This document shows positions 1-5,897 of a DNA stretch of 7,739 bases, one piece after another (position 1 is the first letter of the stretch; every line of letters starts with the position of its first letter). The notes under the pieces are model-generated. The model saw only the letters and a list, made by a program, of their open reading frames with translations, searched no databases and was not told the DNA's origin. A program made the position numbers and the translations under genes. Source of the stretch: Candidatus Zhuqueibacterota bacterium 4484_87 (GTDB taxonomy: Bacteria; Zhuqueibacterota; Zhuqueibacteria; Thermofontimicrobiales; Thermofontimicrobiaceae); contig NATN01000224.1 in the NCBI GenBank assembly GCA_002085355.1, forward strand, positions 1 to 7,739, written 5' to 3'.

Positions 1-1824
1 GCTTTTATCTGCGCTCACATTCCAGGTCAAAGTGCCGTTGCCCGCATTGGAAATATTGAAACTTTTACTCGTTTCACTGCTGCCAAAATTAAGCGAAGTC
101 ACAGAAACTGATAACGCCGGTACTTCCTTTGAAGCGCTTACAGCAACGGTCTTTGTGCCGCCGTTTGAAGTAACAGTAATTGTACCGGAATAAGTCCCGG
201 CTCCTAAATTGCTCAAATCGACTGAGACAGTTACGTAATCTGTTTCCGACGTCGTTGTGCCGTTTTCGGGAGTCACGCTGATCCAGGAACGGTCATTGCT
301 TACGCTCCACGTCAATGCGCCTGTACCGCTATTTGTAATCGCAAATGTTTTGCTGTTATCACTTTCGCTAAAACTCAACGATGTCGGCGAAACAGATAAA
401 GAAGGCACTTCCTTTGAAGCGGTAATAGCAACTGTTTCTGTGCCGCCATTGGACGTAATCGTAACCTGCCCGGTATAAGACCCGGCAGCTAAATTGCTGC
501 GGTCAACGGTAACAGAAATTGCCTCTGTTTCGTCTGTTGTTGAGCCTTGAGTCGGCGTTACTGATATCCAATCTTTGTTGTCTGTAATTGTCCAGCTCAA
601 TGTGCCGGAGCCGTCATTCTTGAGACTAAATGTCTTTATCGTCTCATTGCTGCCGAAATCCAACGATGTCGGCGTCACAGACAAATCAGGGACCTCTTTG
701 GACGCGGAAACGGCTATGGTTTCCGTGCCGCCATTAGAAGTAACTGTAATTGTCCCGGTAAATGTGCCTGGCCCCAAGTTGCTGCGATCCACTGTCACAG
801 TAACTTGATCGGTCTGCGTCGTTGTTGAACCGGAATTCGGACTCACACTGATCCAGCTTCTGTCTGAAGCTACTTGCCAGTTAAGCGTTCCATTGCCAAT
901 ATTGGAAACATTGAAACTTTTGCTGGTTTCGCTGCTGCCGAAATCAAGAGCATTTACAGAGACCGAGAGGTCAGGAACTTCCTTGGATGCAGAGACAGAA
1001 ATTGTCGCTGTGCCACCGTTGGATGTAATGGTGATTGTACCGGAGTATGTTCCGGCTCCCAGGCTGCTCAAATCGACTGTTACGGAAACCGGATCTGTTT
1101 CTGTCGTTGTTGTACCGCTTGCAGGAGCTACCTGAATCCATGAACGATCAGCGCCAACGCTCCATGTCAAAGTGCCGCTTCCGTTATTGGTGATGTTGAA
1201 GGTTTTGCTTGCAACACTGCTGCCGAAATCCAAAGTGGTCGTCGATACTAATAAGTCAGGAACCTCTTTTGAAGCAGTCACGGAAACGGTTTCCGTGCCG
1301 CCGCTTGAAGTGATGGTTATCGTTCCTGTATGCACCCCTGCCGCCAAATTGCTTCGATCAACTGTTACTGTCACTTGATCCGTCTCAAAATTTGTGGAGC
1401 CGCTTGTCGGGCTAATATTTATCCAGTCTTGATCGTCGCTCACGTCCCAGGTTAATGTCCCGCTTCCGCTATTTGAAATCATAAAATATTTGCTTATCTC
1501 ACTGCTGCCAAAATCCAGCGATTGTGGCGACACAGATAAATCCGGCACTTCCTTTGAGGCAGTGACAGTAACCGTCTTGGTTCCATTGTTTGAAATAATT
1601 GAAATGACTCCTGAATGCGCTCCGGAAGCCATATTATTTCGATCCACCGTAACAGTGATTTGATCTGTCTCTGTTGAGGTATTTCCGCTGGTAGGACTAA
1701 CAGTTAGCCAATTACTATCATCAGTAATATTCCAGGTCAAAGTTCCGGTCCCTGTATTGCTAATAGCAAAAATTTTGATTGTCTCGCTGCTACCAAAATC
1801 CAATGTTGTTGGCGTGACGCTCAA
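1..1824 (-). repeat. Tandem 285-bp BACON-coding repeats, six full and one partial
   Basis: Reading the minus strand, unit starts (the Leu of L-S-V or L-L-V) fall at 1824, 1539, 1254, 969, 684, 399 and 114. Every step is exactly 285 bases, or 95 codons, with no insertion or deletion. Every full unit ends in the same linker, ASKEVP, followed by Asp, Ser or Ala. Units are clearly diverged at the DNA level; hand-aligned pairs share roughly two thirds or a little more of their residues. The constant length suggests recent expansion by in-register unequal recombination, or selection for constant domain spacing along a stalk. The array continues beyond position 1, so its full number of units is unknown. 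Confidence 0.93.
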
Positions 1825-2502
1825 AACGGCGATAGTAATGGTAAATTGAAAAGCATCAGACCACTCACTCCAATTCCCTTCCGCGTCTTTGCTTCGCACG
1901 CGCCAATAATAAATGCCGTCGGCAAGAGAAGTCTCGGCTGTGTACGAAGTATTTGTTAAGTCTGATTTCTTTATGATTGGGCTATTAAAATTATCATCAT
2001 CATCAATTTCTATTTCATAAGCAGTAGCGCCGGACACGGCGCTCCAACTAAATGTCGGTTTTGTTTCAGAGGACGAATTTCCGTCCGCCGGTGAAGCAGG
2101 GCTCGGCGAGAAAGTAATCCAACTCAATGATACTGTCGTTTGTTGTCCGGCGCTGATACTAATCCCCTCTTTGTAAGCACGGGAAACAATATTGTTTGAG
2201 CTGTTCTTGCCGTACAAAAGAACGGAATAGTTATTTGCCGGTTCGAGATCAGTTATTTCGCCGTGAAATCCTCCGCCGGCTTTTTTTGTCAGATTTTTAT
2301 TATAGACGCTTTGGCTGCCTTTTTTTACAATACATTGAACGCTCTCATGGTTTGTTTCCAAGCTGCTCGCTTTCGGCAAATTTTCATTCTGCAATAAAAC
2401 GATTGCAAGAGAACCGTCCGGGAGATCCGGCTCAAATAGTCCGCAGCGCAATCCGATGAGCAAACCGAAGAAAACAAAAATCAATAATATTCTTTTTTTC
2501 AT
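1..2502 (-). CDS. Probable surface lipoprotein with FN3-like domain and tandem BACON repeats (3' end outside window)
   Basis: Open from an ATG at 2502 to the window edge: 834 codons without a stop, C-terminus missing. Residues 1-20 form a lysine-rich start plus a hydrophobic stretch ending at Cys20, which looks like a lipoprotein signal although the residue before the Cys is Arg, so the lipobox is not canonical. Residues about 30-129 look like an Ig-like beta domain. Residues about 131-224 resemble fibronectin type III (PTFSWSAVSGATAYEIEID, then YYWRVRSKD...WSEWS). From residue 227 a 95-residue unit repeats six times plus a partial seventh, each with GTLTW, a second Trp-Ile/Leu, a P-x-SG turn, TVTVDRSNL and TITSNGGT, as in BACON / BACON_2 domains. 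BACON domains are usually linked to carbohydrate or mucin binding in Bacteroidota; here adhesion or glycan binding is inference. A weak AAAGG lies 10 nt before the ATG. A perfect TATAAT (2543-2538, minus) sits upstream without a clear -35. The long plus-strand open frames here are shadows of the repeats. Confidence 0.88.
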   Translation of the reverse strand, partial: MKKRILLIFVFFGLLIGLRCGLFEPDLPDGSLAIVLLQNENLPKASSLETNHESVQCIVKKGSQSVYNKNLTKKAGGGFHGEITDLEPANNYSVLLYGKNSSNNIVSRAYKEGISISAGQQTTVSLSWITFSPSPASPADGNSSSETKPTFSWSAVSGATAYEIEIDDDDNFNSPIIKKSDLTNTSYTAETSLADGIYYWRVRSKDAEGNWSEWSDAFQFTITIAVLSVTPTTLDFGSSETIKIFAISNTGTGTLTWNITDDSNWLTVSPTSGNTSTETDQITVTVDRNNMASGAHSGVISIISNNGTKTVTVTASKEVPDLSVSPQSLDFGSSEISKYFMISNSGSGTLTWDVSDDQDWINISPTSGSTNFETDQVTVTVDRSNLAAGVHTGTITITSSGGTETVSVTASKEVPDLLVSTTTLDFGSSVASKTFNITNNGSGTLTWSVGADRSWIQVAPASGTTTTETDPVSVTVDLSSLGAGTYSGTITITSNGGTATISVSASKEVPDLSVSVNALDFGSSETSKSFNVSNIGNGTLNWQVASDRSWISVSPNSGSTTTQTDQVTVTVDRSNLGPGTFTGTITVTSNGGTETIAVSASKEVPDLSVTPTSLDFGSNETIKTFSLKNDGSGTLSWTITDNKDWISVTPTQGSTTDETEAISVTVDRSNLAAGSYTGQVTITSNGGTETVAITASKEVPSLSVSPTSLSFSESDNSKTFAITNSGTGALTWSVSNDRSWISVTPENGTTTSETDYVTVSVDLSNLGAGTYSGTITVTSNGGTKTVAVSASKEVPALSVSVTSLNFGSSETSKSFNISNAGNGTLTWNVSADKS

Positions 2503-2521
2503 GGGAAAATTACCTTTATCT

Positions 2522-2584
2522 TTAATTGGGAATATCGATTATAATTGAGCCTTTTGTCGGACTTTCTTCTTTTTGCGATTGCAT
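2522..2584 (-). other. Short frame overlapping the stop of the small secreted gene (possible frameshifted tail)
   Basis: An ATG at 2584 overlaps the TGA of the preceding gene as TGATG and opens 20 codons ending in TAA at 2524-2522. The peptide contains QKEESPTKGSIIIDIPN, a polar linker followed by a beta-strand-like segment, which reads more like protein than like random AT-rich DNA. KGSIIID resembles the first strand of PEGA-type domains, but no further domain follows. The frame is what the upstream gene would enter with one extra base in the run of six T (minus strand; A6 at 2592-2597). It could be a frameshifted remnant, a sequencing indel, a translationally coupled micro-ORF or chance. 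I see no independent proof of expression. Confidence 0.25.
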
Positions 2585-2961
2585 CAAATATAAAAAACCT
2601 GCACCTGCTGCAACCACTCCGCTTCGACAGCAAAAACGTAGTTATCTCCGTCAAGTCCGGCGGGGAAATCTTCTTTCAGGTTCCAGAAAATAACTTTGCT
2701 CTCCCCAGGCTTTACACTTTTCCCAATATCTCCCGTTACAGTTTTTGGATGGATCGTGTACGAGAATCCATTGTCATCCGAGAGTTTCAAAACAATTTTA
2801 TATTTCTTATTAACGTCCCCATAAAGGTCATATTTTATCTTCACTGTTTTTCCGTCACTTTCAAATTGCACATTTTTCACTTCAAGTGACTGCGATAAAG
2901 AGATTTGTGGGAAAAATAGGTAGGTGAAATATAGCAACAAAATTGCTCTCATTAGCTGCAT
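2584..2961 (-). CDS. Small secreted protein with a single beta-sandwich-like domain, function unknown
   Basis: 125 residues from the ATG at 2961. I chose this start because AAGGAG lies nine bases upstream and the protein then begins directly with a signal peptide (MQLMRAILLLYF..., probable cleavage after SLSQ, residue 24). Upstream in-frame TTG (2982) and ATG (2979) would add a polar extension and lack such a site. Residues about 26-115 contain KIKYDLYG, VLKLSDDNGFSY, VTGDIGKSV-KPGESK, VIFWNL and YVFAVEAE. From memory this pattern (YDL, then V-x-L-x-x-S-x-D-x-G, then TGD-G, then G-x-x-K-x-I-x-W, then a final strand) matches a domain that in many environmental bacteria precedes formylglycine-generating-enzyme-like (SUMF1), PEGA or other C-terminal parts in longer proteins. 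Here it stands almost alone and ends soon after at QVQVFYI. It lies 81 bases before the BACON lipoprotein, so joint transcription and a joint role at the cell surface are plausible but not shown. Confidence 0.8.
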   Translation of the reverse strand: MQLMRAILLLYFTYLFFPQISLSQSLEVKNVQFESDGKTVKIKYDLYGDVNKKYKIVLKLSDDNGFSYTIHPKTVTGDIGKSVKPGESKVIFWNLKEDFPAGLDGDNYVFAVEAEWLQQVQVFYI

Positions 2962-2970
2962 CTGAACACT

Positions 2971-2976
2971 CTCCTT
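2971..2976 (-). promoter_or_regulatory. Shine-Dalgarno site deciding the start of the small secreted gene
   Basis: AAGGAG on the minus strand, nine bases before the ATG at 2961. It lies inside any longer reading from the TTG at 2982 or the ATG at 2979, so it supports the shorter product that begins with the signal peptide. Confidence 0.6.
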
Positions 2977-3080
2977 CATCAATGCGATCAGTTTTCAATT
3001 AAAAATTGAGAATAAAATGTTTCGTTACATTTACAAAAGCGGAAATAAATTGGAGAATAAGCTTAACTACAAAATGATAA

Positions 3081-3109
3081 ATCTCTAAAAAATCATTAAT
3101 TTTAGAGAT
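3081..3109. other. AT-rich stem-loop (10-bp perfect stem, 9-base loop)
   Basis: ATCTCTAAAA at 3081-3090 pairs perfectly with TTTTAGAGAT at 3100-3109 around a nine-base loop. It sits about 120 bases upstream of the small secreted gene. Only three of ten pairs are G-C, and no uninterrupted T-run follows on either strand, so it is not a textbook intrinsic terminator. It may end read-through from the cyclase gene or be a structured leader. Confidence 0.4.
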
Positions 3110-3250
3110 CGGAACCAAGATGGAAATAGTGGAGGTAATTCTCGCCCACAATCTGGCTCTTGATGCTTGTGATATTGCAGGATTATTTTTATTGTCTTTT
3201 CTTTGTTTAAGTTATTAGTTTCGTTAGTAGTCAGGGATGGCTATTCCTGA

Positions 3251-3385
3251 AGCCGCTGAAGCGGCTAATTTGCTTAAACACCACGATGAATCGTGGTGTT
3301 AATACAACAGACTTTTTGAACAAACACCATGCTTCAGCATGGTGGTGTAATACAAACCAAAAAGCAAATAGCTGCTTCAGCAGCT
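3251..3385. repeat. Four-hairpin inverted element, REPIN-like (non-coding)
   Basis: Four perfect hairpins lie in series: A 3251-3266 (AGCCGC, loop TGAA, GCGGCT); B 3277-3300 (a longer stem containing CACCACGA, loop TGAA, TCGTGGTG); B' 3325-3344 (CACCATGC, loop TTCA, GCATGGTG); A' 3370-3385 (AGCTGC, loop TTCA, GCAGCT). Read on the opposite strand, B'-A' becomes A-B: the loops become TGAA and the linker ATTTGCTT follows A in both copies. The element is thus two diverged copies of one A-B module in inverted orientation. Between copies the A stem differs by C-G to T-A and the B stem at two base pairs, all compensated, so pairing has been kept. This architecture matches REP doublets (REPINs) mobilised by RAYT/TnpA-REP enzymes of the IS200 type. 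No such enzyme is in the window, and assignment to that class is inference. Confidence 0.7.
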
Positions 3386-3584
3386 TACAAAATTATAAAT
3401 AGACGACTCAAGCTGAACAGTTACTTAGTTTCAGAGAATCCTTATTATAGATATATACTCACTAACCAAAGAAATGCGGAAAAATAGCTTATTTTTTTCA
3501 CAATAATTAGCGCAAATCAGCCGATTTCACCACAAACAACAAAATATGCGCATTTCCTTCAAAAGAGATATCTTTTTACATATT

Positions 3585-5696
3585 TTATTTCACCGCAAAC
3601 TCAAACACCCCGTCCCAGTCTTCCTTTGGTGGATGTTCGATGAATTCCAGACAACGCTGAGTGTAGATTTGTGAGGGACCATCTGAAGGAAAATAACGCA
3701 AAACTCGCGCGAATTCGTTCAATGCGCGCGCCCATTTTCTCTGGCGAAAATACTGCAGCCCGCGCGAATACACTTCAATGATCAACTCTTTTTCGATGTT
3801 GGGCAAATGTCCCATGCCGCGCAATTCGTAAATTCGCACCGGTTTTTTCTTGCCTTTCACGCGCACATTATCCAGTTCTCTGACAATCGCCTTCCCCTTC
3901 ACTTGCCGATATGTGGATTCAGAGATGATAATCGTTGTTTTGTACTGTTTATTCGCTCCTTCGAGTCTGGCGCCTAAATTCACCTCATCACCGATGACCG
4001 TGTAATCGAACAACTGAATGGAGCCCAGATTTCCCACAATGACCTTACCGGTATTGATGCCAATGCCTATCTGGAAATATTCCATTTCCCTTTGGGACCA
4101 TTTTTTTTGCAAATGTCGCAATCGTGCAATCATTTCCAACGCTGTGAGGCATGCTTTTTCCGCATGATTCTTGAAATAATATGGCGCGCCGTAGAGGGCC
4201 ATGATTTCATCGCCGACAAATTTATCCAAGGTGCCGTTATTTTTAAAAATCACATCCACCATAGAGCTCAAATATTCAGTCAGCCGTTGTACAACAACTT
4301 CAGGCGCATATTTTTCGCTGAAGGTTGTGAAAGAGCGAATATCAGAGAAAAGAACCGTCAACTCCTTTCTTTCGCCGCCGAATTTAGGTAACTCACCGGA
4401 ATTAAGCATGGAGTCAACGACACTGCGCGCCACGTATTGCTGGAATGTTTTTCGGTAACGACTCTTCTCCTGTTGTTCCATGAAAACAGCATATGCAGTG
4501 TTCGTCACATATCCCAACGCAAAACTGCTCACAGGAAACACAAACGGCAACCAGAAATCCCATTGCATGAAAAGGTAGATGCACAGAAAAAAATAAAGCA
4601 TGACGACTGCTAAAGACAGTGCCAGACCATACACCGGTTTTAATTTCATCGTCACCAGATATACCAGACCGCCCAGAAAAAAGATGACAAATGCCACCAA
4701 CCATGGACTCGCAGGCTGAATAAATTCTCCTGATAAAATTGTGTACAGAGCATTGGCGTGGACTTCAACACCAGGCATGAGCTGCTTGCTGTCTTCGTAA
4801 TCGAAAAACGGCGTCAATTTATTGTCTTGCAGCTCTTCCGCTGACGCGCCGATGAATACGATTTTGTTTTTGAAAATTTCAAATTCCTTGTAATCTTCAA
4901 AAACATCCGTATCTTCCCGTGCGTCCGGCAACTGAAAACGGCTATCGTCTAGAATATTTGCCAGTGAATAAGTCGGGAAATTTCCGGCGGGTCCTGTGAA
5001 ATGAATGAGCATGGTGTCAAATTCATATCGCGGGATTTGGAATTTTCCGATTTTCAATAGCTCCTGATCATCAACGCTGATTTGAGTCGGTGGCAGATTT
5101 TGCATTTTACGCAAAACTTCAATGGCAAGAGGGAAATAAATGTGTCCGTGAACATTTTGGAATAAATTATAACGGCGAATGAAGCCGTCTTCATCCAGGT
5201 AAACATTAGCGTAAGCCCAAGAAGCACCAGCATTAAGGAGGGTTTTCAATGGTTTTAGCGGATAGCGATTGAGCGTATTGTGGGAACCATATTCAGCGAC
5301 AATTTTTCCCGCCAAAATCACATTGGGATAACGTTGAATCGCATCTGCCAGCGCTACATCATCCATCGGATCAATCGAAGAAGGCTCTGTAAATTCAATA
5401 TCCAACACAATCAATGCAGCGCCGGCCTGGGCTAAATTTTCAATTGCCCGGGCAAAATAGCGACGCGGGAAAGGCCATTTGTGTTTGAGGCTGACAAAAC
5501 TTTGGTCATCCACGGTCACCAAAACAATACCGGAATTTTCCAAAGGAATCTCTCCCTTGAGCCGGAATCGAAAATCATAAATTTTCAATTCAGCTCCCTG
5601 GAAAACTCCGAACAAGTGCAGAAGAACCGATAAAAAAATCGCTCCCAACACACTGCAGCAACCAATCACCCAACGATTTCTTATTTTTTTCTTCAT
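3585..5696 (-). CDS. CHASE2-sensor class III adenylate/guanylate cyclase
   Basis: 703 residues from the ATG at 5696; an in-frame TTG three codons earlier (5705) is possible, and neither has a clear ribosome site. Order: membrane segment (about 9-30); extracytoplasmic CHASE2 domain (about 31-327, with VLVTVDDQSF, PFPRRYFARAIENL and VLDIEFTEPSS); three membrane segments (about 332-349, 357-377, 381-403); a short linker; class III catalytic domain (about 443-625); and a helical, TPR-like tail ending in DWDGVFEFAVK, typical of this family. Catalytic residues are present: metal-binding Asp452 (FSDIR) and Asp496 (GDEIMA), purine-binding Lys492 and Thr566 (DYTVIGD), transition-state Asn573 and Arg577 (VNLGAR). 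The Lys/Thr pair fits bacterial class IIIb enzymes that make cAMP from ATP; substrate is not proven. One small deviation is FSDIRSFT where Gly is usual in place of the second Ser. It should turn an unknown periplasmic signal into a cytoplasmic second messenger. No cAMP-binding regulator is present in the window. Confidence 0.95.
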   Translation of the reverse strand: MKKKIRNRWVIGCCSVLGAIFLSVLLHLFGVFQGAELKIYDFRFRLKGEIPLENSGIVLVTVDDQSFVSLKHKWPFPRRYFARAIENLAQAGAALIVLDIEFTEPSSIDPMDDVALADAIQRYPNVILAGKIVAEYGSHNTLNRYPLKPLKTLLNAGASWAYANVYLDEDGFIRRYNLFQNVHGHIYFPLAIEVLRKMQNLPPTQISVDDQELLKIGKFQIPRYEFDTMLIHFTGPAGNFPTYSLANILDDSRFQLPDAREDTDVFEDYKEFEIFKNKIVFIGASAEELQDNKLTPFFDYEDSKQLMPGVEVHANALYTILSGEFIQPASPWLVAFVIFFLGGLVYLVTMKLKPVYGLALSLAVVMLYFFLCIYLFMQWDFWLPFVFPVSSFALGYVTNTAYAVFMEQQEKSRYRKTFQQYVARSVVDSMLNSGELPKFGGERKELTVLFSDIRSFTTFSEKYAPEVVVQRLTEYLSSMVDVIFKNNGTLDKFVGDEIMALYGAPYYFKNHAEKACLTALEMIARLRHLQKKWSQREMEYFQIGIGINTGKVIVGNLGSIQLFDYTVIGDEVNLGARLEGANKQYKTTIIISESTYRQVKGKAIVRELDNVRVKGKKKPVRIYELRGMGHLPNIEKELIIEVYSRGLQYFRQRKWARALNEFARVLRYFPSDGPSQIYTQRCLEFIEHPPKEDWDGVFEFAVK

Positions 5697-5741
5697 AAAT
5701 TTCAAACGGAATCAGTTCGACTGAAAAAGTTTAATTTAACG

Positions 5742-5862
5742 TAACTATTCGGCAGACAAAATATTTGCCACAGAGTGCAAGGCTCGCATAGGAATTATCA
5801 CTTCATTTAATCGAAACTATTAAAAAAATAATTATCTCTGTGTCTCGGTGGCTGAATAGTAA
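5742..5862. repeat. Possible small repeat element with related inverted ends
   Basis: TAACTATTCGGC at 5742-5753 reappears in inverted orientation as TTACTATTCAGC (minus strand of 5862-5851), 10 of 12 bases matching. A CACAGAG motif follows inside each end: CCACAGAG at 5768-5775, and ACACAGAG on the minus strand around 5836-5843. The right end also forms its own stem, GCTGAATAG (5851-5859) with CTATTTAGC (5863-5871), one G-T pair included. Together this hints at a MITE-like or degenerate repeat filling the gap between the barrel and cyclase genes. Evidence is weak because the ends are short and no target-site duplication is clear. Confidence 0.3.
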
Positions 5863-5897
5863 CTATTTAGCGACGCAAATAAACTTCCCCCAATTTT

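Larger units (their letters stand above)
2962..3584. other. Long AT-rich intergenic region
   Basis: About 620 bases between the cyclase stop and the small secreted gene, with no convincing coding sequence on either strand. Contents seen: an 18-base interrupted palindrome AAATGT-N6-ACATTT at 3015-3032; a 10-bp AT-rich stem-loop at 3081-3109; a four-hairpin element at 3251-3385; and a weak AAAAGA / TCTTTT stem at 3561-3576 just after the cyclase stop. The part between 3386 and 3560 shows nothing I can name. A promoter for the small gene probably lies below about 3100, but I cannot identify hexamers with confidence. Confidence 0.6.

Noticed and set aside
257..1378. Five overlapping or successive plus-strand open frames of 68-89 codons
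   Set aside because: They lie antisense to the BACON repeats and resemble each other only because the repeat length is a multiple of three. No ribosome sites or protein-like composition independent of the minus strand.
3002..3164. Minus-strand frame of about 50 codons from a TTG, hydrophobic, AT-rich
   Set aside because: No ATG, no ribosome site, and it runs through the stem-loop at 3081-3109 and the palindrome at 3015-3032; composition looks like non-coding DNA.
3120..3218. Plus-strand 32-codon frame (MEIVEVILAHN..., hydrophobic end) in the intergenic region
   Set aside because: No clear ribosome site or promoter, no recognised family, and short enough to be chance in AT-rich DNA.
3251..3385. 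CRISPR array or tRNA-like cluster at the four hairpins
   Set aside because: The units are inverted, not direct, repeats; spacers are unequal and there are no cas genes; no tRNA arms or CCA fit the hairpins.
3561..3576. Stem AAAAGA / TCTTTT just after the cyclase stop as an intrinsic terminator
   Set aside because: Six weak pairs only, and on the transcribed (minus) strand no T-run follows the stem beyond its own arm.
4414..4704. Minus-strand 96-codon frame inside the cyclase gene
   Set aside because: Shadow of the membrane-segment region of the cyclase in another frame; the cyclase frame has clear domain motifs on both sides.
5851..5871. Stem GCTGAATAG / CTATTTAGC as the terminator of the barrel gene
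   Set aside because: The nearest T-run on the minus strand is well over ten bases past the stem, so it does not fit an intrinsic terminator; it may belong to the inverted-end segment instead.
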